This document shows, piece by piece, positions 41,788-51,821 of a DNA stretch of 64,000 nucleotides. The position numbers were made by a program, and so were the translations under genes. The DNA is taken from NCBI RefSeq assembly GCF_019090165.1, contig NZ_JAHRIB010000133.1:1-64000 (forward strand). Direction: 5' to 3'. The notes below the pieces were generated by a model. The model was not told the DNA's origin. It was given only the letters and a program-made list of their open reading frames with translations, and did not search any database. This stretch comes from Streptomyces sp. BV286 (GTDB taxonomy: Bacteria; Actinomycetota; Actinomycetes; Streptomycetales; Streptomycetaceae). Within the stretch, counting starts at the first letter, position 1. The number at the start of each line of letters is the position of its first letter.

Positions 41788-44109
41788 GTGCCGTACCCCC
41801 GAAGCGAACCGGGAGGCATCAGCGCCAACACCGGTGGCGTGGCGATCGGCAACTACCACGCCCCGCCTTGCCACGGAGTGGCCGCGCCCGGCCTGCCGGG
41901 AAGCATGCCGCGTCAGATCGGAACCATCCCGCGCCAGGCCGAGTGCTTCCAGTACCGCAGCATTGCCGAGGCCATGAGGGGTGCCTCGGACGTCGAGGAC
42001 GCCGCCGCCTACGTCCTGTCGGGGATGGGCGGGGTGGGCAAGACCCAACTCGCGGCCGCCTATGCCCGCGATGCGTGGAAGGACGGCCGGCTGGACCTGG
42101 TCGTGTGGATCAACGCCAACACCCGCGCGGGCATCGTGACCGTCTACGCGGAGGCGGCAGCGGAACTGCTCGGCGCCGATGCCGGCAGTCCGGAACATGC
42201 CGCCGACGCCTTCCTGGCCTGGCTCGAACCCAAGTCCCAGCCGTATCCCTCACGGTGGCTCGTCGTCCTGGACGATGTCTCACATCCGGACGACCTGCGT
42301 CATCTGTGGCCCCCGAGCAGTCCGCACGGCACCACTGTGGTGACCACCCGGCGGCGTGACGCGGCGCTGAGCGGCGACGGCCGACGCATGGTGGGCATCG
42401 GACTGTTCCAGCCGGACGAGGCCCTCACCTACCTGTCGCGGGCACTGGCAGCGCATGGTCGTACCGAGCCCGCCGAGCAGCTCGCACATCTCGCCGGGGA
42501 TCTCGGGCGGCTGCCGCTTGCGCTGTCGCAGGGCGCCGCGTTCATGGTCGATTCCGGCCTCGACGCGGCCGGCTACCGCGATCTCCTGGCGGACGGGGCC
42601 CGCAACCTCACCGAACTGCTGCCCGAACCCGGCACTCTCCCGGACGACCAGCATGCCCCCGTCGCCGCAGCATGGGCGCTGTCCATCGACCAGGCCAGCG
42701 CTCTTCGCCCCGACGGTCTCGCGCGGCCGATGCTGCAACTCACCGCGATGCTCGACGCGAACGGCATCCCCACCTCCGTCCTGACCAGCGCACCGGCTCT
42801 CGACTACCTCGCCCACCAACGGTCCAACCGTGGACGTCACCGCCGCAGCCAGCGTCGGCACGAGTGCACGACCGAGGAAGCAGTCGGAGCACTGCGGGCA
42901 CTGCACCGGCTCAGCCTGATCGATCACACTCCCGGCAACCCCGGGCAGACCGTGCGAGTACACCAGCTCATCCAGCGCGCGGTCCGCGATGCGCTGGGAC
43001 CGGCCCGGTACGAACCGCTGGTGCGTGCCGCCGCCGACGCCGTCATGGCCGCGTGGCCCGACATCGAACGGGACACCACCCTCGCCCAGGTCCTGCGAGC
43101 CAACGCCACGGCGTTGATACGGCACGGACACGGGGCGCTGCACCGGACACGCACACATCCGGTGCTGTTCCGGGTGGGCCGCAGTCTCGGCAAGACCGGG
43201 CAGGTCACCGCGGCCCGGGAGTACTTCGAGGACCTCATCGGAACGGTGGCTCTCCACCGGGGACCTGACCACCCGGACGCCCTGGCCGTACGCAGCGCCT
43301 ACGCCCGGTGGCGAGGCGAGGCAGGGGACCCTTCCGGCGCAGCCGCGGCAACCTCCGAACTGCTCAAGGACCTGCTGCGGGTCCTCGGACCGGATCACGG
43401 CCAGACCTTCACAGCCCGCAGCAATCTCGCACGCTGGCGTGGCGAGTCGGGGGATCTCTCGGGCGCCGTACGGGAAACGGGCGAACTGCTGGAGGACCGA
43501 TTACGGCTGCTCGGTCCGGAGCACCCGCGCACTCTCTCCACGCGCAGCAACCTGGAGTACTGGCGCGGCAGGACGGGTGACCCCCGGGCCGCAGCCTCAG
43601 CGACTGAGGAAGTACTGGCGGACATGCTGCGCCGGTTGGGCCCGGACCACCCCCATACCCTCACCGCACGCAGTCACCTGGCGCATCTGCGCGGCCAGGC
43701 CGGTGATCCCCTCGCCGCGGTCACGGCCACGGCGGAGCTGTTGGAAGACCGGCTGCGCGTGCTGGGACCGGATCACCCCGACACGCTCACCACCCGCCAT
43801 GAACTGGCCCGTTGGCGGGGTGAGGCGGGTGATCCCGAAGGGGCCGCCGATGCTCTGGCCGACCTGCTCAAGGACCGGTCACGTGTGCTGGGACCGGATC
43901 ACCCTCGCACACTCGCCACCCGAAGCAATCTCGCCTGCTGGCGGAGCGAGGCCGGAGACCGCCGGGGCGCGGCGGAGATGACCGCCGAACTGCTGGAGGA
44001 CCTGATCCGGGTGCTGGGACCGGACCACCCCTACACCCGCACGGCGCAGACCAATCTGGCGCGATGGCAGGCGCGGCCCGGACAGGACGGGCTGCCCATC
44101 CCCTACTGA
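41788..44109 (+). CDS. NB-ARC/TPR STAND ATPase (bacterial NLR-like)
   Basis: 773 residues from GTG 41788. Order: N-terminal motif PGGISANTGGVAIGNYH (residues ~8-24); NB-ARC with P-loop LSGMGGVGKTQLAAAYARDA (77-96), Walker B RWLVVLDDVSHPDDL (~156-170), TTVVTTRRRDAAL (sensor) and GDLGRLPLALSQGAAFM (GLPLA-like motif); a winged-helix/ARM segment; then seven kinesin-light-chain-type TPR units of 42 residues from ~485 to the end. By analogy with NLRs, the repeats sense an invader molecule, the ATPase oligomerises, and the N-terminal motif recruits the upstream protein by amyloid-like templating. Trigger unknown. GGGAGG lies 17 nt upstream, rather far. Confidence 0.75.
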   Translation: MPYPRSEPGGISANTGGVAIGNYHAPPCHGVAAPGLPGSMPRQIGTIPRQAECFQYRSIAEAMRGASDVEDAAAYVLSGMGGVGKTQLAAAYARDAWKDGRLDLVVWINANTRAGIVTVYAEAAAELLGADAGSPEHAADAFLAWLEPKSQPYPSRWLVVLDDVSHPDDLRHLWPPSSPHGTTVVTTRRRDAALSGDGRRMVGIGLFQPDEALTYLSRALAAHGRTEPAEQLAHLAGDLGRLPLALSQGAAFMVDSGLDAAGYRDLLADGARNLTELLPEPGTLPDDQHAPVAAAWALSIDQASALRPDGLARPMLQLTAMLDANGIPTSVLTSAPALDYLAHQRSNRGRHRRSQRRHECTTEEAVGALRALHRLSLIDHTPGNPGQTVRVHQLIQRAVRDALGPARYEPLVRAAADAVMAAWPDIERDTTLAQVLRANATALIRHGHGALHRTRTHPVLFRVGRSLGKTGQVTAAREYFEDLIGTVALHRGPDHPDALAVRSAYARWRGEAGDPSGAAAATSELLKDLLRVLGPDHGQTFTARSNLARWRGESGDLSGAVRETGELLEDRLRLLGPEHPRTLSTRSNLEYWRGRTGDPRAAASATEEVLADMLRRLGPDHPHTLTARSHLAHLRGQAGDPLAAVTATAELLEDRLRVLGPDHPDTLTTRHELARWRGEAGDPEGAADALADLLKDRSRVLGPDHPRTLATRSNLACWRSEAGDRRGAAEMTAELLEDLIRVLGPDHPYTRTAQTNLARWQARPGQDGLPIPY
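43261..44100 (+). repeat. Seven tandem 126-bp TPR-coding units
   Basis: The GPDHP/GPEHP codons recur at 43261, 43387, 43513, 43639, 43765, 43891 and 44017, exactly 126 bp apart with no insertion or deletion; the last unit is cut short by the stop. Each encodes RVLGPDHPxTLxTRxxLAxW and RGEAGD-type loops plus a second helix. Neighbouring units differ by scattered substitutions, so they are neither newly duplicated nor much decayed. Confidence 0.9.
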
Positions 44110-44172
44110 CCGCACGCTCCAGGTTCCAGCGGCCACGCGTCTCCCTCGGCTCGGCGGGCCTGCGCTGTGGTC

Positions 44173-44646
44173 CTACTCCCCGGCGCAGGCCGGGGCGTCC
44201 GCGTCGATGGACAGCGGGCTGCCTTCGGGCACGAGATAGGTGACGTACAACTCGACGGGCTCGGTGCCGAGGTTGCGGCCGATGTGCACGTGCCGTGCTC
44301 CGGCCGGTTCTATGAACGACGCGCCCGTGGGTGTGGTCTCCACGGAGCAGTCCCGCAGCGTACGGGTGAGCGTGCCCGACTTGACGACAGCGATGAGCTG
44401 ACCCGGGTGGTGGTGCCAGCCTGTCGAACCGCCGGGTGCGATGGTGATGGACCGCACGATGACGTCCGTACGCCCCTTGGCCTTGATTTTCAGCGTGCCG
44501 GACGATGTGCCCTTGGCGAGGACCGTGCCGGTGACCCCGCTGCCGGGGGTGGCGAGCGCGGACGTCGACCCGAAGGCCAGCGCGACCGCGCAGCCTGTCA
44601 TGACGAACGCTCTGCGGACCTTCCCTGTCCGAGACGTACTGCTCAC
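44173..44646 (-). CDS. Secreted cupin protein
   Basis: 157 residues from GTG 44646, chosen because CGGAGGGGG lies about 7 nt upstream. A signal peptide (RRAFVMTGCAVALAFGSTSA) ends at LATPG. The cupin core shows SITIAPGGSTGWHHHPGQLI (three His ligands), TPTGASFIEPAGARHVHIGR (fourth His) and LYVTYLVPEG. Exported single-domain cupins of unknown function are frequent in Streptomyces. The gene is convergent with the NB-ARC gene, 63 bp away. Confidence 0.75.
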   Translation of the reverse strand: MSSTSRTGKVRRAFVMTGCAVALAFGSTSALATPGSGVTGTVLAKGTSSGTLKIKAKGRTDVIVRSITIAPGGSTGWHHHPGQLIAVVKSGTLTRTLRDCSVETTPTGASFIEPAGARHVHIGRNLGTEPVELYVTYLVPEGSPLSIDADAPACAGE

Positions 44647-44933
44647 GGAAATCCCCCTCCGGATCGGCCAACTGGTCTGCTCATGTGGTGACTTGAGCCC
44701 GACAGACTCACTGCCCCTGCTCGCCGCCGTCCACACCCCGGTTGTCCTGATCGCTCCCAGCCGCTCGCAAGGAACCGGGTCTCCCCGCTACTCGAACGCC
44801 TGCCGTCCGGCGGCACGCCTCCGTGTGTCGACCCGGTCGGAGGGGCAGCCGCTCGGACGGCGGGCTCGGCGGAGCCGCGTCGCACCCGCCGTCCGCCGGG
44901 CGGGCACGTCGCCGTCCCTCCACGCCCTCGCCG

Positions 44934-46295
44934 TCACTCGGCCTCGGTGCGCTCCCGGATCTGCTCCGGAGTCAGATACGCGTTCGTGTATTCGAAGTCC
45001 CGCAGTGTGGCGGGCGTACGGGACAGGAACCCGGTGCGCACGAAGTCGTCGCCGGCCACGGTGTTCAGCGCCCAGTTGGTCGCCACGCGGGCCTTCGCCA
45101 CATTGGTGCGCAGCGCCGACCAGTGGTAGCCACGGGCGACGACCAGGGCGGGCAGGCCACGCAGTTCGACACCGAGCGGCTTGGACACGGCGTCGCGGCC
45201 TCCGAGGTCGACGACGAGTCCCAGGTCCTTGTGGACGTACGGCGTCATCCGCCGACCGCGCAGGGACGCGATGACGTTGTCGGCGACGTGCTTGCCCTGG
45301 CGCATCGCGTGCTGGGCGGTCGGCGGACAGACCGCGCCCTCCACGTCCTTGGCCTCGTCCGGTACGGCGGCGGCGTCTCCGAGCGCGAAGACGCCGTCGT
45401 GCCCGCGCAGGGACATCTCCGAGCTGACCGCCAGCCGCCCCTTGACCGTCTCGGCGCCCAGGGTGGCGATGAGCGGGCTCGCCGCGACTCCGGCTGTCCA
45501 GATGAGGGTGTGCGTCGGGATCACCCGGCCGTCGGTGAAGGTGACCTCCTCGGGGCCTGCCTTCGCGATGGACACACCCAGCGAGACGTCGATGCCCCGC
45601 CTGCGCAGGATGCCCAGAGCGCTGGTGCCGAGTTTGTCGCCCAGCTCGGGCATCAGCTTCGGCGCGATGTCGATCAGGTGCCACTTGATCAGCTTCGGGT
45701 CGAGCCTCGGGTAACGCTTCACAGCGTTGTGCGTCAGGCGCTGCAGGCACGCGGCGGTCTCGGTGCCTGCGTAACCTCCGCCCACCACCACGAACTGGAG
45801 CCGTGCCGCACGCTCGGCCTCGTCCTGGCTGGCGTCGGCGATGTCGAGCTGCGAGATGACGTGGTCACGGACGTACGCCGCCTCGGCGAGCGTCTTCATT
45901 CCGCGGGCGTTGTCGGCGAGGCCCGGGATGTCGAAGGTCCGGGTGACACTGCCCGGTGCCAGGACGATCTGGTCGTACCGCTCGTTCACGATCTCGCCCG
46001 TGATCTTGCGGACGACGCAGACCTTGGCCTTCAGATCCACGCCGATGGCACCGCCGGGAATGATGCGGGTGCGGTACTTGCGGCTGCGGCGCAGTGACAC
46101 GGCGATCGACTGCGGGGTCAGGACCCCGGAGGCGACCTGCGGCAGCAGTGGCAGGTAGAGCTGGTAGGAGAACGGCGTCACCAGTGCGAGGTCGGCCTCG
46201 TCGGGTCCCAGCTTGCGCTCCAGGCGGCGGACGCACGCCACTCCCGCGAAGCCCGCTCCCACCACCAAGATCTTCGGTCGTCCCACGATGTCCAT
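44934..46295 (-). CDS. Type II NADH dehydrogenase (NDH-2)
   Basis: 453 residues from ATG 46295. Two dinucleotide-binding motifs: KILVVGAGFAGVACVRRLER (FAD, residues ~8-27) and LQFVVVGGGYAGTETAACLQ (NADH, ~165-184). GVFALGDAAAVPDEA is the FAD ribityl-binding GD motif, and TAQHAMRQGKHVADNV the usual quinone-site helix. NDH-2 passes electrons from NADH to menaquinone without proton pumping at the inner face of the membrane. Some relatives reduce other acceptors, so function is likely but not certain. Confidence 0.85.
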   Translation of the reverse strand: MDIVGRPKILVVGAGFAGVACVRRLERKLGPDEADLALVTPFSYQLYLPLLPQVASGVLTPQSIAVSLRRSRKYRTRIIPGGAIGVDLKAKVCVVRKITGEIVNERYDQIVLAPGSVTRTFDIPGLADNARGMKTLAEAAYVRDHVISQLDIADASQDEAERAARLQFVVVGGGYAGTETAACLQRLTHNAVKRYPRLDPKLIKWHLIDIAPKLMPELGDKLGTSALGILRRRGIDVSLGVSIAKAGPEEVTFTDGRVIPTHTLIWTAGVAASPLIATLGAETVKGRLAVSSEMSLRGHDGVFALGDAAAVPDEAKDVEGAVCPPTAQHAMRQGKHVADNVIASLRGRRMTPYVHKDLGLVVDLGGRDAVSKPLGVELRGLPALVVARGYHWSALRTNVAKARVATNWALNTVAGDDFVRTGFLSRTPATLRDFEYTNAYLTPEQIRERTEAE

Positions 46296-46579
46296 CCCTT
46301 CACCGGCCGCGCACGTTCTGGCTTCCCCCAGTCCCCTGCCCCCTGATTCCCCTCCTCGCACATGGTGATCCCCTGATGAGACGAGCCGACGCACCCCGAC
46401 CGGCGCGTCGGGCCCCGGACCTGTGCAGATTCGGGTCGCAGGGTGGGATCCAGGGCGAAATCAGGGGGATTTCGTATACGTCACGGCCCGGCGACGGCGT
46501 CCTGGACACCGTCTTCCGGGCCGGCGTCGGAGGATGCTCCTCGTGTTGCTCCGGGCCTGCAGGCGCGGCAAGCCGCCCT

Positions 46580-47494
46580 TCAGCGTCCGTGCCCCTTACC
46601 CAGACGCTTCAGCACGGCCCGTGCCATGGCCTCCTCGCCCTTGGCGTTGGGGTGGGCCGGGGCCGCGGGCGAGGCCGGTCGCAGCGGTTCGACCCAGCGG
46701 ATTGCCGGGTCCTTGCACATGTCGTGGCCGATCGTGGGCCCGTACGTGTCGACGTATTCGGCCCGGTTCAGCCGCGCCACGACCCGCATCATCAGGTTGA
46801 GGCGCTTTCCGGTGTCGCGCAGATAGGGGAAGTCCTTCGCGGCGAACGGCACCGAGGGGTAGCAGCCGCTGCCGTCCTCCGGCAGCAGATCCGGATAGCC
46901 GACGACGAGCACACGAGCGTGCGGCGCTTTGGCGTGAACGGCCCGCAGCACGCGGGCGATCTTGGGTGCCGTCTCGAGGATCTTCAGCGTCAGCTGATCG
47001 ACCCCGGACGACGAGTAGTGACGCTGGCACGGATTTCCGGCCAGGTCCTGCGAGCTCAGCTGGGCGCAGGTGCCGATGATGGAGCTGAACCCGATGTCGT
47101 TGCCGCCTATCTGCACCGTCACCAGATCGGTGTCACGCTTCACGGCGTTGAGCTGCGGAGGGTTCGTCCCCTGCGCCTTCCACATCTCCACGGTCGTAGC
47201 GCCGCCGCAGCTCATGTCCTTGAACGTGGACGTCCTGCGCTCCGCAGCCACGAGTGAGGGGTAGTTGTGGTCGGAGCGGGCGCAGTTCACGTCGACCTGC
47301 TTCGGGATGCCGGGTCCCGAGGTGTAGGAGTCGCCCAGGGCGACGTAGTCCGTGCCCCTGCCCTGGCCGTTGCCGTGTGCCGCGACGGGCCCCGCGGACG
47401 CGACGACGAGGGCGCAGCCGGTGAGCGCGGCTCCGACGGCGGTCGCCCGTCGGCGGTTCGATGCTGTCCAGCCGTACTGGGTGCGACGGTTCAT
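46580..47494 (-). CDS. Secreted SGNH-family lipase/esterase
   Basis: 304 residues from ATG 47494 (AGGGGGAA about 7 nt upstream). A long signal region (RRRATAVGAALTGCALVVAS) ends at PVAAHG. SGNH block I is DYVALGDSYTSGPGI (Ser nucleophile), block III VQIGGNDIGFSS (Asn/Gly) and block V AHPNAKGEEAMARAV (His in place of DxxH). Six cysteines form pairs typical of the Streptomyces GDSL lipases like that of S. rimosus. Substrates are lipids or esters outside the cell. Confidence 0.85.
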   Translation of the reverse strand: MNRRTQYGWTASNRRRATAVGAALTGCALVVASAGPVAAHGNGQGRGTDYVALGDSYTSGPGIPKQVDVNCARSDHNYPSLVAAERRTSTFKDMSCGGATTVEMWKAQGTNPPQLNAVKRDTDLVTVQIGGNDIGFSSIIGTCAQLSSQDLAGNPCQRHYSSSGVDQLTLKILETAPKIARVLRAVHAKAPHARVLVVGYPDLLPEDGSGCYPSVPFAAKDFPYLRDTGKRLNLMMRVVARLNRAEYVDTYGPTIGHDMCKDPAIRWVEPLRPASPAAPAHPNAKGEEAMARAVLKRLGKGHGR

Positions 47495-47855
47495 CGATGT
47501 TCCCCCTGAGTCCGGAACGGCGCGTTGAGGTCGCTGGAAGCGCCCTCGTACGGTGACTGAACTTGTATACCGGCCAGTTCGTTCTCGGGACCAGAGGCGC
47601 GGAGCATGGGGCTGCGTCGCCGCACCGCGAATCCGCCGCACCACGGGCTCCCTCTCGGCACCCCGCCCGCGGTGCCTTCCGCACGCACGCGACGGCGCGC
47701 GGTCAACTTCCGCTCCGCCTCCCGCCGCCCTGCTCGCCGCAGCGGGGGCACGGAACACGGAAGCGGAGCAAGGCATGGTGATGGCATGCCAGTCGAGCGG
47801 CAGCATCCGGGCCGTCGACTCCGCGGAGGGACAGAGCCGACGGCGACGGCATCCG
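47495..47855. other. Intergenic region
   Basis: 361 bp between the SGNH lipase start and the TerB gene end, both on the minus strand. The promoter of the lipase gene must lie here. Open frames crossing it on both strands are arginine/proline-rich extensions of neighbouring shadows. No terminator, repeat or RNA gene is evident. Confidence 0.5.
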
Positions 47856-48437
47856 TCAGATGCCGAACTCCGCGGGCGACAGACCGAGAGCGGCGCAGGC
47901 GTCGCGGATGGCCTGCTGCTCGGACAGCTCGAAGTGTCCGTCCGCACCCGCGACCACGATGCCCGTCTGGACGACCGCGCGGGCCTCCTGCGGCTTCTTG
48001 GCCGCCTTGGCGATCTCCCGCAGCGCTTCGGCCTTGCCCTGTTCGAAGTTGGCGACGAGCCGGTCCACATGGCGGTTGAAGCCCTGGCGAAGCTGGTCCG
48101 CCGGGAAGTTCTGCAGGACTTCGTTGGTGACGATCAGCTCCTCCACGCGCTGCCGCTCAGCCTGCTCCACATATCCGTCGGCCGCGGCCACCAGGGCGCA
48201 CATCGCCATGCTGGCGTCGCGGTAGGCACCGCTCTTCAACTCGGTCTTGACCGACGCGAGCTGGGACTTGAGCAGCCCGACCAGCTGGGCCTTGGAACCA
48301 CCTGAGCCCGAGGACGAACCGGGTGCGTGGCCACCGCGCTGTCCCTGTCCGTGAGGGGCGTGCCCCTGTCCGCCCCCTCCCCTGCCGCTCTGGGACTGCT
48401 GGAGATTCTTGGCCTGGTCCTTGAGCCGGTCCCACAT
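47856..48437 (-). CDS. TerB-like tellurite-resistance family protein
   Basis: 193 residues from ATG 48437. After MWDRLKDQAKNLQQ and a Gly/Gln/His-rich linker (residues ~17-45), the TerB domain follows: ASMAMCALVAAADGYVEQAE, RVEELIVTNEVLQNFPADQL and TGIVVAGADGHFELSEQQAI, with two acidic ADG metal-binding motifs. TerB proteins take part in tellurite and general stress responses, often with TerD proteins, none of which is nearby. Streptomyces encodes many such copies. Confidence 0.85.
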   Translation of the reverse strand: MWDRLKDQAKNLQQSQSGRGGGGQGHAPHGQGQRGGHAPGSSSGSGGSKAQLVGLLKSQLASVKTELKSGAYRDASMAMCALVAAADGYVEQAERQRVEELIVTNEVLQNFPADQLRQGFNRHVDRLVANFEQGKAEALREIAKAAKKPQEARAVVQTGIVVAGADGHFELSEQQAIRDACAALGLSPAEFGI

Positions 48438-48684
48438 CGCCACTACTGCCACCTCGGCTTCTGCTGTTGCCTGTCCGGTCTTGATCATCGGTCACGCTTC
48501 TTCGCGGTCCGCCAGATGAACGGCTCTCGAGGCCACGGAGGTTCCCGAATGGCAAAGGTAACGTAAAAGAGATCCAGATCAGGCTGGTGAATCACCGCCC
48601 TCACGCTCGTAAGGAAAAGGCCTCGGTGACAGCTCACCGTCCGGCCTGCTCCGCGCCTCGCGCTATCTCGAAGCCCTCTCGCCG

Positions 48685-49965
48685 TCAGGCGGCCGCCTGG
48701 GACAGGTTTCCGGAACCGCGGAGCACCGGATCGCCCCGCAACCGCAGGAAGGCGAGCCCGAGGGCGACGGCCTGCAGTACGCCGCACACGAGGATCGCGT
48801 GACCGAGGGCCGGCACCGGCGTCAAGGCGACCACGACGCCCGCCACCGGGAAGGGCAGCAGCAGAAGCAGGATGGTCAGCGAGAGAGTGCTGCCGAACGC
48901 GGCCGGCGGTATGAGGAGTGAACGAAGCGTGCGCAGCACAACGGTCAGGCCACCGTCCGCGGCCATGAAGAGCGCCATGACCAGGACGTACGAGATGTAG
49001 GTGGGAGCCTGGGACAGGGCGAGACAAGCCGCGGCCGCGACCGTGGAACAGACCACGCCGACTCCCCACAGGCCGAGCCTGTTGAGCGCGATCCGGCAGG
49101 CGGCCACCGCGAGGAGGGTGGAAGCCGCCGCCGCCGACCACAGCGTCCCCACCGCTGCCGAGGTCAGCCCGAACCGCTCGACCACGATGATCGGGCTGGC
49201 GGCGTGCAACAGCCCGAGCGCGAGGTTGGAGACGACCAGCCCCGCCACGAGCCAACTCAGCACGGGGAGCGAACGGAGCGTGTTCCAGCCCACCTTGAGC
49301 CCCGCCTCCAGGCGCGCGCTGTTCTTCGACGAGGCGCGCAACGGCGTCGGCGGGGTCTGCAGGGCGAGACAGGCCGCGAGGACGGACAACACCCCCAGGA
49401 CGGCGAGCATGTGGGTCGGCCCGAGGAGCAGGAGTACACCTCCCAGGGCGGGCCCGGTGAGGGTGGCGGTCTGGTCTATCCCGATCAGAACGGCCTGCAC
49501 CTTGTGCGCCTGACCTGCGGTACGCCGGCTGACGATCGCACCCACGGCCTCGTTGGCGATGAAACTGAACTGCGTGAGGGCTCCAGTGCCGGCGGCCAGC
49601 GCCATCACCGTGACCGTCTCTGCCGTCCCGCCCGGAAGCACGAACAGTGCGACTCCTCCCGCCCCCACGAGCAGGGCCCGCGCCAGGGAGGCGAGGAAGA
49701 AGACGATCGCTGCCCCGCACCGGTCGACCAGATCCCCCGCCAGGCCGAAGGCCGCCACGCGCGGAATCCATTCGAGCGCGAAGGCCAGCCCTGTCAGAGA
49801 CGCGGAGTTGGTGGTGGCCAGCACCAGGAGCGGCATCGCGTAGGTGCACATGGAGAAGGCGAGCGCGTCGAAGGCGCGGGGTGCGTAGACCCGGCGGAGC
49901 AGGCCGCCTTGGGGAACGGCTGCATGCCGACCGGCCGGTCGGCCCTCATGGAGGGAGATGGTCAC
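48685..49965 (-). CDS. MFS transporter
   Basis: 426 residues. About twelve hydrophobic helices, with the MFS motif A equivalent between helices 2 and 3 (GLAGDLVDRCG) and a second one further on. The first helices read RAFDALAFSMCTYAMPLLVL and LTGLAFALEWIPRVAAFGLA, similar to the MFS_3/enterobactin-exporter-like branch. A cytoplasmic loop around PPTPLRASSKNSARLEAGLK separates the halves. Probable drug or metabolite exporter; substrate unknown. It is flanked by 1.1 kb of gene-poor sequence on its 5' side. Confidence 0.8.
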   Translation of the reverse strand: MTISLHEGRPAGRHAAVPQGGLLRRVYAPRAFDALAFSMCTYAMPLLVLATTNSASLTGLAFALEWIPRVAAFGLAGDLVDRCGAAIVFFLASLARALLVGAGGVALFVLPGGTAETVTVMALAAGTGALTQFSFIANEAVGAIVSRRTAGQAHKVQAVLIGIDQTATLTGPALGGVLLLLGPTHMLAVLGVLSVLAACLALQTPPTPLRASSKNSARLEAGLKVGWNTLRSLPVLSWLVAGLVVSNLALGLLHAASPIIVVERFGLTSAAVGTLWSAAAASTLLAVAACRIALNRLGLWGVGVVCSTVAAAACLALSQAPTYISYVLVMALFMAADGGLTVVLRTLRSLLIPPAAFGSTLSLTILLLLLPFPVAGVVVALTPVPALGHAILVCGVLQAVALGLAFLRLRGDPVLRGSGNLSQAAA

Positions 49966-50905
<940 letters not shown>

Positions 50906-51050
50906 TGCGCATCGTGGCCGGCGCCGCCGGCCGCGGATACAAGTCGGCCGCAGCCTCGCCCGTCACGCCGGGCAGGCCGGTCTGACCGTCAAGACAGTGA
51001 CCGCCCCGACACCGGTGTCCTTGCGCTGTCCATCCGGACAGGACGCCGCC

Positions 51051-51722
51051 ATGGGGCACAATGGCGGAGTGGCAGAGATCGTGACGATCCGCGGTGACCT
51101 GGAGCTCCTCACGCGTACCGCCGAGCTCTTCTCCTCCGTCCAGGAAGAGTTCGTCTGTGTCGCCCGCGATCTCAGCACCTGGTCCCACACCGGAGCCCGG
51201 CAGACAGCCCGCGACCGGCTGCGAAGCAGTGGCACGCACCGGATCCGCAAGCTGTACAGCCAGGCTGTGCTCGCTGACGAGCACAGCCGCGAGCACCTCG
51301 ACGACCTCCTCGGCAGGGGCGCCACGGTGCGGATCGCCGCCACGACACTTCCGCACGAGACGATCATCATCGACCGCCGGTTCGCGATCCTCGCCGGCCC
51401 GCACACCCCCGGCGGCCGTGAGTACACCATGGCTTCCGCGCCCGCCCTGGTCGGCGGGATACACGCACTGTTCGAAGCCGCCTGGGAGACGGCCACCGAC
51501 CTCAGGACCTTCGTACGCGGCGAACAGCCCGATCTCGACGCCGAAAGCCGTACGGTCCTGCGCGCGTTGGGGTCCGGCGCCACCGACGAGACCGCCGCAC
51601 GCCAACTCGGCCTGTCCGTGCGCACCTACCGCCGCAGGGTCGCCGAACTGCTCACCGCCCTGGACGCGGGTTCGCGATTCCAGGCCGGGATGCGCGCGGG
51701 CGAACTGGGCCTGAGCGGCTGA
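51051..51722 (+). CDS. LuxR-type HTH regulator with PLD/TrmB-like sensor domain
   Basis: 223 residues from ATG 51051. The first 145 residues (LELLTRTAELFSSVQEEFVC, LDDLLGRGATVRIAATTLPH, DRRFAILAGPHTPGGREYTM) follow the phospholipase-D-like fold of TrmB-type sensors, without the HKD motif. The C-terminal LuxR HTH is RTVLRALGSGATDETAARQL and GLSVRTYRRRVAELLTALDA. Similar proteins in Streptomyces regulate neighbouring metabolism; no target is evident. A much longer reading starting at 50670 would encode the CLPA repeat of the TGCC tract and is not believed. Confidence 0.75.
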   Translation: MGHNGGVAEIVTIRGDLELLTRTAELFSSVQEEFVCVARDLSTWSHTGARQTARDRLRSSGTHRIRKLYSQAVLADEHSREHLDDLLGRGATVRIAATTLPHETIIIDRRFAILAGPHTPGGREYTMASAPALVGGIHALFEAAWETATDLRTFVRGEQPDLDAESRTVLRALGSGATDETAARQLGLSVRTYRRRVAELLTALDAGSRFQAGMRAGELGLSG

Positions 51723-51821
51723 CGAGCGGCAGACCGCCGGGCCGGAGCAGGACCTGACCGGCGCCGGACCGTGGCGAGTTGGCGCCGACCGCTGGTCGGT
51801 GCACTGCCGACGGAACCTGTG

